A stretch of 7,963 nt of DNA from Planctomycetota bacterium (GCA_019456245.1 VRUF01000132.1:1-7963), one strand, 5' to 3'; shown: positions 1 through 7,880, numbered from the stretch's first letter. Translations and numbers: made by a program. Notes: generated by a model not told the origin, from the sequence alone.

Positions 1-1085
1 TTAAAGTAATCCACAAGCCCATCCCCCGGCAAATCCGCCAGGTAGTACGGCGTTATCGCAACGATAGCATCCGCACCATATTCCTGCCCCCATCTCGCCT
101 CCTTCTCCGTTTCCGCAAGACTGGCATACCCCGCATGAAACATTATCACACCCGGAAAATATTCCCGCGCCAGCTTCAGCATCATTCTCCGTTCTTCCGG
201 CATAAGCGAAAAGAACTCCCCCGTCGTACCGTTAACCAGAATACGTTTCACACCCTGTTTCGAAAGCATTTCCAGATGCTCGATAAACATTCGCTTATCG
301 ATCTCGTTTGATTTACTAAAAGGCGTCGTAACCGGCACAACCAGCCCCGAAAGATCAACCTCCGTTAAATACTCAGCAAGCAGCCCCTCAAAATGCTCGT
401 ACAATTCGCTCGACACAGACTCGACAACAACCGAATAATCCTCCCTGCAGTACAGATGCACATCTGCCCACTTCTTACTCTCGGCCCCATACTTCGTAAA
501 CTCCCGCAGATTACTCTGCAAAAAAGTTGCGATTGCCTTCTCCCACGTATACCCCCGAACAACAATATCCCGCGAAGTACGCGTCGCAAGCTGCGTCTTA
601 TAATCCGAATCGATAAAAACCGAAAGATCGATATCATGCCTAAATTTTTTATAAGTCGATATCTCACCGTCAAGAATATTAAACCGCCGCGGCCGATAAG
701 TTTCCCTGCTGTTCACTTCCCCCGTAACATTGTCGTAGACCGGTTTCTCAAAAGTTTTATTTTCCCGAACCAGCGAAATATGCTCCGCAGCCAGCCCCAT
801 CAGATTGGCATCCGGATGAGCACCAAAAATATTCTGGTTACTCCTCTCTGCCCGCGGCGTTTTATAATCGTCTAATCGCAATATCGAAGCATCCCCCCCC
901 AACTCTGCCGCCAATTTCCCTGCAAAAGTACTCTTACCACTCCCACCGGGCCCGCCAATAGCAATCACAACGCAGCCGCCATTACCGGCAAACCGTTCCA
1001 AAATCAGCTTACCCAAAACCTCCTCAGCCCGGCACCGCCCACCAGCTTCACCCTTATAAGCAACATGAGTCTTATATTTATGCAT
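1..1085 (-). CDS. Uridine-kinase-like P-loop kinase fused to DapA/NanA-family aldolase (3' end outside window)
   Basis: The frame starts at ATG 1085-1083 and stays open for 361 codons to the left edge. Residues about 35-235 resemble uridine kinase/phosphoribulokinase. There is a Walker A loop GGPGGSGKST at 44-53 (K51), an LRLDDYK strand at 69-75, PVYDNVTGE at 115-123, an LDGE strand end near 138-141, a lid-like RTSRDIVVRG at 169-178, and a final WADVHLYC at 206-213. From about residue 244 the chain becomes a class I pyruvate aldolase of the DHDPS/N-acetylneuraminate lyase family: VVPVTTPF at 249-256, the GTTGE substrate loop at 286-290, and TPYY at 345-348. The Schiff-base lysine should lie beyond the edge. 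A complete protein would be roughly 540 residues. There is no clear Shine-Dalgarno and no signal peptide, so it is probably cytosolic. The substrate is unknown; an aldolase paired with a sugar or aldehyde kinase is inference. The two domain families are fairly sure. Confidence 0.88.
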   Translation of the reverse strand, partial: MHKYKTHVAYKGEAGGRCRAEEVLGKLILERFAGNGGCVVIAIGGPGGSGKSTFAGKLAAELGGDASILRLDDYKTPRAERSNQNIFGAHPDANLMGLAAEHISLVRENKTFEKPVYDNVTGEVNSRETYRPRRFNILDGEISTYKKFRHDIDLSVFIDSDYKTQLATRTSRDIVVRGYTWEKAIATFLQSNLREFTKYGAESKKWADVHLYCREDYSVVVESVSSELYEHFEGLLAEYLTEVDLSGLVVPVTTPFSKSNEIDKRMFIEHLEMLSKQGVKRILVNGTTGEFFSLMPEERRMMLKLAREYFPGVIMFHAGYASLAETEKEARWGQEYGADAIVAITPYYLADLPGDGLVDYF

Positions 1086-1116
1086 AAAAACCAATTCTGA
1101 TAAACCCGCATAAAAA

Positions 1117-1137
1117 ATGATTGCCAAAGTCAATCAT
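1117..1137. repeat. 7-bp perfect inverted repeat
   Basis: ATGATTG (1117-1123) and CAATCAT (1131-1137) are perfect reverse complements separated by 7 bases. The site lies about 32 bases upstream of the kinase-aldolase start and overlaps one copy of the tcaatcatccg direct repeat. It could be an operator for that gene or a weak hairpin. Seven base pairs can arise by chance. Confidence 0.3.
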
Positions 1138-1150
1138 CCGTTTCAATTAG

Positions 1151-1173
1151 CCCTTGAACCCTGCGTTCAGGGG
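1151..1173 (+). repeat. 9-bp hairpin with 5-base loop
   Basis: CCCTTGAAC (1151-1159) pairs with GTTCAGGGG (1165-1173) around a CCTGC loop, with one U.G wobble when read as plus-strand RNA. The minus-strand RNA would have an A.C mismatch there. No T-run follows, so it is not a simple terminator. It could be a leader structure or an operator. Confidence 0.35.
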
Positions 1174-1340
1174 TTGCGCCATGCAATATCCTAACAATAC
1201 CAAAAAACCACCAAAACCGCACACCAAAAAACATCAATCATCCGCTTTTTAGCTATTTGTCGTGTGAATTGGCAACTTCCCGGTTAAGATAATGATGGTG
1301 GCGATAAAAGCATACAATATTTGTTGTATCCACGAGAATG

Positions 1341-1347
1341 AAAGGTG
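1341..1347 (+). promoter_or_regulatory. Ribosome binding site of the DUF1961-VCBS gene
   Basis: AAAGGTG ends 6 bases before ATG 1354 and is the only purine-rich Shine-Dalgarno-like stretch near this start. It supports the start that also gives a good signal peptide. Confidence 0.5.
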
Positions 1348-1353
1348 TTGTAA

Positions 1354-3300
<1,947 letters not shown>

Positions 3301-3339
3301 TCTCCCGACCCATCGACCACGTTAACATAGGCTTGAACC

Positions 3340-3374
3340 AAAAGAGCCGGCAGAGTCATTCTGCCGGCTCTTTT
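3340..3374. terminator. Bidirectional intrinsic terminator
   Basis: A perfect 15-bp stem (3340-3354 with 3360-3374) closes a 5-base GTCAT loop. It has a GC-rich core, AGCCGGCAGA, and ends in a run of six T on the plus strand (3371-3376) and of T from the AAAA on the minus strand. It lies in the 83 bases between the convergent stops at 3300 and 3384. It should end both the DUF1961 gene and the sigma-factor operon. Confidence 0.93.
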
Positions 3375-3383
3375 TTGAAGGGC

Positions 3384-4490
3384 CTAAAACACTACGGGAC
3401 GTATTACCCCCTTGTTATCTTTTACGCCCGGATAAGAAGAATCGATATTTTCGAATTCTTCTGTTGCACGTTTTAGTTTCTTCTCAGCACTCGTTGCACC
3501 TCTAGCGTACTCATTAAGACGCTCACCAGCCTCGTTGAATTGCACATAGAGTCTGTAAAATTCTTCTTCCTGCCGAAGGGTATTGGTTATGCCTGCCTGC
3601 CTTTCGAGTGCGCCTGCCAGTTCGATGGTCTGTTCACACAGGATATCTTCCAGTTTCGTCTGGACCGTCGGATTAGCATTTTCGCGGGCCTGGTAAACCG
3701 TAGCCGCCGACAACCTGGCTTTTATAACTTCGATCTCGATATTTGCAGAATTTAACTTAAGGTACAATTGCCTCGCCGCTTGCCTGGCATCATCCTTAGC
3801 TTTAGAATTATGCACTATATTGCCATCAAGTGAATGGAGCCCCTTGCTCGACTTTTCCTTAAGCGTTTTCTCCAATTCGTCAAACTCCTTACGTTTTTCT
3901 GCACAGCGTTTTCTAAGTTCGGGGGCTTTCTTCTCAAATTCCTTTTTCTTTTCCAGAAATTTTTGAACTTCTGCGCCCATATTGTTTTGCCAGCTTTCAA
4001 TAAAAGCCGCTGCCATTTTTTTTGCATCATCTTCAGTGACTGCAAATAAATGTGTTTTGCGGAGGAGATGCGTTCTTAGTATAGGCTTTCCAAGGATAAG
4101 AAAATCTACTTTACAAGCATTTCCCTGTTTAACGAACTCTTTTTGCAAATCTGACATGCTTTGGCCGGAAGGAGTTTTTAATAAAGCATCCGGTTCAAAA
4201 CAGGAAGGTACAAACAACTGATAGCTTTTGCCCATAAATGCAACATGCGTCGGTTTGATCTTTTTTGACTTGTCGATATTGCTTGTCTCTGTGACGCCTT
4301 CATTTCTACCCCCACCGCCATAACTTCGGCCATATCCACCTCGTTGCGAAGAATTGAGTTTGTATCCGCTAGTGGAGTATACGAATTTCAGTTCCGGTTT
4401 TGCTTTCGCAGGCTCTTCGCCGAAAGATGCCCCATTGCAGATCAAACAAACCAATACTATTACGATTGTCAGTTTTCTTAGCGTTTCCAT
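3384..4490 (-). CDS. Secreted coiled-coil protein of unknown function, third gene of the sigma/anti-sigma operon
   Basis: I do not recognise this 368-residue protein. An N-terminal signal sequence (about 1-24: METLRK, then a hydrophobic stretch, ASFG before EE) indicates export. A short glycine-rich patch lies at 51-61. Residues about 78-170 look globular (THVAFMGKSYQLFVP, then KVDFLILGKPI). From about 172 to 350 the chain is almost entirely charged helix with heptad-like spacing, broken near 214-232 and 270-276, so several coiled-coil segments are likely. The start ATG has a GGAGA Shine-Dalgarno 6 bases upstream. The gene begins 12 bases after the anti-sigma stop, so the three genes are almost certainly co-transcribed. 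A role as the effector or sensory partner of the sigma switch is inference from position alone. No catalytic motif is visible. Confidence 0.85.
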   Translation of the reverse strand: METLRKLTIVIVLVCLICNGASFGEEPAKAKPELKFVYSTSGYKLNSSQRGGYGRSYGGGGRNEGVTETSNIDKSKKIKPTHVAFMGKSYQLFVPSCFEPDALLKTPSGQSMSDLQKEFVKQGNACKVDFLILGKPILRTHLLRKTHLFAVTEDDAKKMAAAFIESWQNNMGAEVQKFLEKKKEFEKKAPELRKRCAEKRKEFDELEKTLKEKSSKGLHSLDGNIVHNSKAKDDARQAARQLYLKLNSANIEIEVIKARLSAATVYQARENANPTVQTKLEDILCEQTIELAGALERQAGITNTLRQEEEFYRLYVQFNEAGERLNEYARGATSAEKKLKRATEEFENIDSSYPGVKDNKGVIRPVVF

Positions 4491-4496
4491 TTATTG

Positions 4497-4501
4497 TCTC
4501 C
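4497..4501 (-). promoter_or_regulatory. Ribosome binding site of the coiled-coil gene
   Basis: GGAGA lies 6 bases before ATG 4490, inside the 12-base gap after the anti-sigma stop. It indicates independent initiation on the operon mRNA. Confidence 0.65.
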
Positions 4502-4502
4502 A

Positions 4503-5030
4503 TTACATAAGTGATTTAATTCGTATTTTCGCTTCCATCGCAGCCGACGTATCCGGATACGTTGCCACTATGTGCTTATATAATTTGTTTAAAGTGTCTT
4601 TGACTCCGTCGTATTCTCTTAGCAGGTCCGCGGTTGCTAAAAGTCTCACTGCACTTGCGGATTCTGATATTTTTCGCTCAACCTGTTCAGCGGTCATCAC
4701 ATCCCCAGGGCGTTGCAAGGTTTGTTGCATGCTCACAGAAAATATACCGGCAGCTATCAGCAAACCGGCTGCGATTGCCGCGTATTTCCGGTTTATATTC
4801 CGTCTGTTTTTCACCGGTACCGAAATTTCAACGCTTTCGATCTCCGCCAGATTCTCCCGCCATATTTCCTGTACGATGTTTAATGACTGCTGTAGGTCTC
4901 CGAGATACTTGCGGCAGTTATTACATTTCTTCAGATGTCGCTCAACTATCTGCGATTGTTCTTCGGGCAATTGACCGTCAGAATAATCGACAAGCAGATC
5001 GGCAATTTCTTTGCATTCGATTTGTTTCAT
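4503..5030 (-). CDS. Membrane-anchored zinc-finger anti-sigma factor
   Basis: The 175-residue protein has a ZAS-type zinc site at the N-terminus: C6, then HxxxCxxC as H32-C36-C39. The 26-residue C6 to H32 spacing is like that of RsrA. A transmembrane helix spans about 83-101 (KYAAIAAGLLIAAGIFSVS). The remaining ~74 residues face the periplasm, and the last ~30 (LYKHIVATYPDTSAAMEAK) resemble a single TPR-like helix pair. The cytoplasmic zinc domain should bind and hold the sigma factor encoded just upstream; the periplasmic part may receive the signal. The start ATG overlaps the sigma stop (ATGA, 4 bases), which implies translational coupling and near-equal output. Role assignment is confident from motif and position; the signal and any release protease are unknown. 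Confidence 0.92.
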   Translation of the reverse strand: MKQIECKEIADLLVDYSDGQLPEEQSQIVERHLKKCNNCRKYLGDLQQSLNIVQEIWRENLAEIESVEISVPVKNRRNINRKYAAIAAGLLIAAGIFSVSMQQTLQRPGDVMTAEQVERKISESASAVRLLATADLLREYDGVKDTLNKLYKHIVATYPDTSAAMEAKIRIKSLM

Positions 5031-5581
5031 GGTCTTACACCCCGTTTTGCCAGTTTTTTCGCAAGTACTTCCCGTCCCCGGCTGATACGGTTTCTTACAG
5101 CCGACGGAGTTATATTGAGTATCTCACTTATCTCCGATGCGTTCATGTCACAGAAATATCTCAAAACCAGCGTCATCAGCACTTTCCTGTCAAGTTCCAG
5201 CAATGTCGTATGAAGCAGAGTTTTTTCTTCGCTGCAAACGGCATTTTCATCCGGGCCCAAAACCCCTTTGCTGCCCCTTCGCTTTCGATCGAGCAGTTCT
5301 AACGCCTTTGCCGCAAAACTTTTTCGCCTGCGGTGCTCTGTAATACAGCGGTTAACGGTAACTTTTATCAGCCACCCGAGAGCTTTGCCACGTTCTTTGC
5401 ACCGGTCGTTATTTTTAAGTGCCTTAATAGAAACGTCCTGCAAAATATCTTCAGCATCCCATGCTCCCATGCCCATACCGGCGATAATGCGTTTCAGACG
5501 GTCCTGCTCCTGCAAAAACACTTCCAGCAAGCCAGCTTCTCGCAGGTTATCTTCATCAATATGGCTGTTCGTATCGGGCAA
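5027..5581 (-). CDS. ECF-type RNA polymerase sigma-70 factor
   Basis: The 184-residue protein has only sigma regions 2 and 4. Region 2 spans about 15-87, with AWDAEDILQDVSIKAL at 40-55 and WLIKVTVNRCITEHRRRK at 70-87. Region 4 spans about 121-177, with LDRKVLMTLVLRYF and the helix-turn-helix MNASEISEILNITPSAVRNR at 146-165. It should redirect RNA polymerase to a small regulon and be held by the anti-sigma encoded next. The start is TTG 5581-5579: AAGG lies 6 bases upstream, an in-frame TAA is at 5602-5600, and no ATG or GTG lies between. The first internal Met (residue 36) would remove much of region 2. A TTG start suggests low expression. The family is firm; the ECF subgroup is not determined. 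Confidence 0.93.
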   Translation of the reverse strand: MPDTNSHIDEDNLREAGLLEVFLQEQDRLKRIIAGMGMGAWDAEDILQDVSIKALKNNDRCKERGKALGWLIKVTVNRCITEHRRRKSFAAKALELLDRKRRGSKGVLGPDENAVCSEEKTLLHTTLLELDRKVLMTLVLRYFCDMNASEISEILNITPSAVRNRISRGREVLAKKLAKRGVRP

Positions 5582-5587
5582 TATGGA

Positions 5588-5591
5588 CCTT
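5588..5591 (-). promoter_or_regulatory. Ribosome binding site supporting the TTG start of the sigma gene
   Basis: AAGG (TAAGG when extended to 5592) sits 6 bases before TTG 5581. It is the only such signal between the in-frame stop at 5602-5600 and the codons for sigma region 2. It therefore decides the start. Confidence 0.6.
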
Positions 5592-5643
5592 AACCGAATT
5601 TACAAATCTAAAGCAAACACTGATTTCTTAATGTCTATAACTA

Positions 5644-5670
5644 TAACGTGCAACTATACCAAAGTGTCCC
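5644..5670 (-). promoter_or_regulatory. Candidate promoter of the sigma/anti-sigma operon
   Basis: On the minus strand, GGGAC (5670-5666) and CGTTA (5648-5644) are 17 bases apart. This resembles ECF promoters with a GGAAC-like -35 and a CGTT-type -10, as expected for autoregulation. In the same stretch TGG-TATAGT (5661-5653) could be an extended -10 for the housekeeping sigma, with a poor TTGTTT -35. Both readings are possible. The leader to the TTG start would be about 60-70 bases. Confidence 0.4.
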
Positions 5671-5710
5671 GGGAAAAAACAATTTATTTCGTTTTTTCAC
5701 AGCCATCCCA

Positions 5711-5771
5711 GGATAACTAAAGACTCCGGGATAACTAAACTCCGGGTTTTTTTGGGGGGAATAGGTGATTT
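5711..5771. repeat. Dispersed intergenic repeat, copy 1, with internal tandem duplication
   Basis: GGATAACTAAAGACTCCG (5711-5728) is followed at once by a near copy, GGATAACTAAACTCCGG (5729-5745), and then by a T7 run, G6 and GAATAGGTGATTTA. The second unit and its tail match 7881-7926 at roughly four of five positions, in the same orientation. The two copies flank the FAD oxidoreductase gene. Confidence 0.7.
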
Positions 5772-5820
5772 AGCGAGACGTCAGCAATCTTTTCTTATGA
5801 ATAAATTCACAAGCTCGTTT

Positions 5821-5882
5821 TGAATTTCGCACAATTAGAATTTCGAATTTGTTTAGGATTTAGATATTAGAATTTAGGATTT
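5821..5882. repeat. AT-rich run of gaattt/ggattt units
   Basis: Six copies of GAATTT or GGATTT occur, at 5822, 5838, 5845, 5856, 5870 and 5877, with some followed by CG. Runs of this kind are, to my knowledge, common between genes in some anaerobic Planctomycetota and candidate-phylum genomes. No function can be read from the sequence. Confidence 0.5.
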
Positions 5883-5895
5883 GAGCAACGCTCTC

Positions 5896-5991
5896 TTATG
5901 CCTTCACTGTCTTTTTCTTCTTAGCTACTTTTTTCTTTGCCGTTTTCTTTCTGCCGAGAATCTCATCTACTTCTTCCGGCGTCTGTCCATT
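5896..5991 (-). other. Out-of-frame lysine-rich tail after the FAD oxidoreductase stop
   Basis: Directly past the TAA at 5992-5990, in the +1 frame, 31 codons run to a TAA at 5898-5896. They begin NGQTPEEVDEILGRKK and finish with a tail of about ten lysines mixed with Ala, Val and Thr. The frame has no start codon of its own outside the FAD gene. It reads like the C-terminus of a protein. A one-base indel near the end of the FAD gene would join the two. It may instead be A-rich sequence translated by chance, or a relic of another gene. Confidence 0.35.
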
Positions 5992-7786
5992 ACTGTTTTG
6001 CGTCCATAAGACGGTTGATCGCCTCCTGCAATTCCGCCAGACGTTCCTGATAGATATCACGAGGGCTAATACCGTGCTGCTTACATAAGGCCGCCGCCGT
6101 GCCGGTAGCAACGCCCATCTGCCCGCCAATGTTCTGAAGTTTGATGTTCATGGCGGCTACATGCGTCGCGCTGACGCAGCGGCCGGCCATCATCAGATTC
6201 TCGATGTTGCGGGAATACAGGCTGCGGAAGGGAACCGTGGCTTCAACGCGGCCGGTAGGAATCTCTTCTTTTAGCCAGCCCAGAGTCGGATCGATCCCTG
6301 TCAGCTTCCGCCCGGCCGTTTCCCATTCGGGGCGGTCAGCCCCGCCCAGAAAATCGTATTTCTCCTGGATGTAGTGCAGACAGAAGAACCCGCGCCTTGA
6401 GGTGGCTACTGCATCATGGAAGAGGCGAGGTCGCTCCTGATCGTGCTCGTTGATGATGTAGTCACCAATAATGCGTCGGGATTCCCCGCGAGCCATAATG
6501 TGCGACACTATCTCCAGCTTCAGGTTGGCATTTTTCTCAGGGTACATCGTCTTGGCGTTGGAGAAGCTTCCGTAGATCGCGCGTAACAGGTGGTCGCGTA
6601 TCCGTTCGGCTTCCTTGAGGGTATCCAGACCCTGCCCGTATTCCCATCTGTGGTAACTGCCGCGTCCATTCCCCTTGAGTTTGGCGTTATCCTTGGCGAT
6701 CTCCGTCGCCCAGGGCACTTCGAAGAAGGATTCGGTCTTCGTGGATTTCTCCGTACGAAAGAAAAGAGAGTTACCGTGCGTTCGGCGATCGGGTTTGTTC
6801 GGCGCTCTCGACTCGCCGAATTCCTCGTATCCCTCGCGGCCCTGGCGATACTCGGCGCCGGCCCAATAGCCTATCCATCCATCCCCGGTACAGTCGACGA
6901 AGAGCGGCGCCGTGAAACGCAACCGCTGACCGGTCACCATGTGCTGGGCATTGACGGCTGTGATGCGGCTGCCCTTTTTCTCAACGCCGTAGGCGTGCAT
7001 GTTCAGGAATAGTTTCAGATTCTTCTCGGCTTCGAAAGGCTTGTCTTTCCGTAGTTCTTTTTTGACACGCTTGACGAATGGACGCTTTGGCCCCGCTGCT
7101 CTGATCCGCAATTCTTTGCTGGAATTGCCGCCCAGAACGGGCCGTTCCTGAATCAGCGCGACGTGAAGACCCAGCTGCGAGGCCGTCATTGCGGTGCAGC
7201 ATCCTGCAACGCCGCCGCCCACCACAACGAGATCGAATTCACCTGCCGGGGCAGGCGTCATCGCCTGTCCAAGGAGTTTCCGACGCCACGCTGTCATACG
7301 GTCCCCGGATTTATTGGGCGGCTGCATCTCCGCATCCGTGGTAAAGAATACGGCGTCACATCTCCCATCAAAGCCCGTCAGATCCTTCAGTGCAATGGAG
7401 ACTGACCCGGCCTTGACATCAACCGTCCCGCCCATTTGCCAGTTCCAGTCCTGGCTGTTAGCGCCGAACTCGGTAGCCAGTTCGCTTCCGCCGACGACTA
7501 TTTTGAACCTTCCCGGATGGTGCGAGGGAACCCAGTCCTTCGTTCGGGCCCACACAAAGTACGTGCCGTCATCCGGAAAAGCGACCTCTGTCTTGGCATC
7601 AGCCACCGGCTTGCCCAGGCCGTGGGCCAGCAGGTACGGAGATCCCATGTTCTCGATGAACTGAGAATCATGTACCCAGCCGCCGTACTTAGAGAAGCTC
7701 TCAGTTTCGACAAGCACTTCGGAGGCAAAAACAGGTGACGCCGCGAGCAGTACCGCCGCAATGAGCCAAATAAGTTCTCGATTCAT
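5990..7786 (-). CDS. Secreted FAD-dependent oxidoreductase with N-terminal carbohydrate-binding-like domain
   Basis: The protein has 598 residues. A signal peptide covers about 1-21 (MNRELIWLIAAVLLAASPVFA). Residues about 23-150 form a beta-rich domain beginning VLVETESF, with TYFVWARTKDW, similar to golvesin C-terminal/xanthan-lyase-type accessory domains. Residues about 184-570 are FAD_oxidored (PF12831 type): Rossmann motif GGGVAG at 190-195, acidic E214, LGGNSSKE at 218-225, VDCTGDG at 297-303, and the C-terminal FAD contact NLMMAGR through QNIGGQMG at 530-558. The flavin must be loaded outside the cytosol or before export. The substrate is unknown; homologues often sit in polysaccharide loci. 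ATG 7786 has AAGGA 10 bases upstream. The gene is more GC-rich than its left neighbour and lies between two repeat copies. The C-terminus may be altered by a frameshift. Confidence 0.92.
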   Translation of the reverse strand: MNRELIWLIAAVLLAASPVFASEVLVETESFSKYGGWVHDSQFIENMGSPYLLAHGLGKPVADAKTEVAFPDDGTYFVWARTKDWVPSHHPGRFKIVVGGSELATEFGANSQDWNWQMGGTVDVKAGSVSIALKDLTGFDGRCDAVFFTTDAEMQPPNKSGDRMTAWRRKLLGQAMTPAPAGEFDLVVVGGGVAGCCTAMTASQLGLHVALIQERPVLGGNSSKELRIRAAGPKRPFVKRVKKELRKDKPFEAEKNLKLFLNMHAYGVEKKGSRITAVNAQHMVTGQRLRFTAPLFVDCTGDGWIGYWAGAEYRQGREGYEEFGESRAPNKPDRRTHGNSLFFRTEKSTKTESFFEVPWATEIAKDNAKLKGNGRGSYHRWEYGQGLDTLKEAERIRDHLLRAIYGSFSNAKTMYPEKNANLKLEIVSHIMARGESRRIIGDYIINEHDQERPRLFHDAVATSRRGFFCLHYIQEKYDFLGGADRPEWETAGRKLTGIDPTLGWLKEEIPTGRVEATVPFRSLYSRNIENLMMAGRCVSATHVAAMNIKLQNIGGQMGVATGTAAALCKQHGISPRDIYQERLAELQEAINRLMDAKQ

Positions 7787-7796
7787 ACTGGTTATA

Positions 7797-7801
7797 TCCT
7801 T
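7797..7801 (-). promoter_or_regulatory. Ribosome binding site of the FAD oxidoreductase gene
   Basis: AAGGA lies 10 bases before ATG 7786, slightly far but within the usual range. This start also gives a complete signal peptide. Confidence 0.5.
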
Positions 7802-7850
7802 TCTAGATGTGCTTGCATGTCACTTCTTGCCGAATTCCAAAGCCACTTCG

Positions 7851-7859
7851 ATTATATCA
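7851..7859 (-). promoter_or_regulatory. Candidate extended -10 promoter of the FAD oxidoreductase gene
   Basis: The minus strand reads TGATATAAT, a perfect TATAAT (7856-7851) with a TG one base upstream. The -35 position gives only TTATAA (7879-7874), which is weak, as is common with extended -10 promoters. The leader would be about 55-60 bases. The repeat copy ends just upstream. Confidence 0.45.
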
Positions 7860-7880
7860 TCTTCACGTTTTAATTATAAG

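Larger units (their letters stand above)
1086..1353. other. Divergent intergenic region
   Basis: The 268 bases separate the minus-strand kinase-aldolase gene from the plus-strand DUF1961 gene. No convincing coding frame or RNA gene is seen. It holds two hairpins (1117-1137 and 1151-1173) and an 11-base direct repeat, tcaatcatccg, at 1130-1140 and 1234-1244. For the plus strand, TACAAT at 1313-1318 is a possible -10 box without a good -35 partner. For the minus strand, TTGACT (1132-1127) and TTGGCA (1126-1121) could be -35 boxes, but no good -10 follows at normal spacing. Promoters for both genes probably lie here but cannot be placed firmly. Confidence 0.5.
5582..5895. other. Intergenic region between the sigma operon and the FAD oxidoreductase gene
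   Basis: The 314 bases contain the candidate operon promoter, one copy of a dispersed repeat (5711-5771) and a run of AT-rich units (5821-5882). No credible gene or RNA was found. No clear terminator for the minus-strand FAD gene is visible here. Confidence 0.55.

Noticed and set aside
393..875. Plus-strand open frame of 160 codons
   Set aside because: It lies wholly opposite the kinase-aldolase gene, whose conserved motifs are on the minus strand. The translation looks like an antisense shadow.
4419..4490. Lipoprotein signal in the coiled-coil protein
   Set aside because: Cysteines at residues 15 and 18 lack a lipobox with Gly, Ala or Ser at -1. A standard signal peptide fits better.
4354..5302. 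Overlapping plus-strand open frames of about 200 codons
   Set aside because: They run antisense across the sigma, anti-sigma and coiled-coil genes, crossing real gene boundaries, and show no protein-like domain pattern.
5967..5990. ATG overlapping the FAD gene stop (TAATG)
   Set aside because: The stop-start overlap suggested a coupled gene, but the frame ends after seven codons.
5990..6027. prfB-like programmed +1 frameshift at the FAD stop, helped by the internal AGGAGG at 6027-6022
   Set aside because: The Shine-Dalgarno-like site is about 29 bases from the stop, too far for the known mechanism, and CAG is not a known slippery codon there. An indel is simpler.
7194..7664. Plus-strand frame of 156 codons opposite the FAD gene
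   Set aside because: It is a shadow produced by the GC-rich coding strand of the oxidoreductase.
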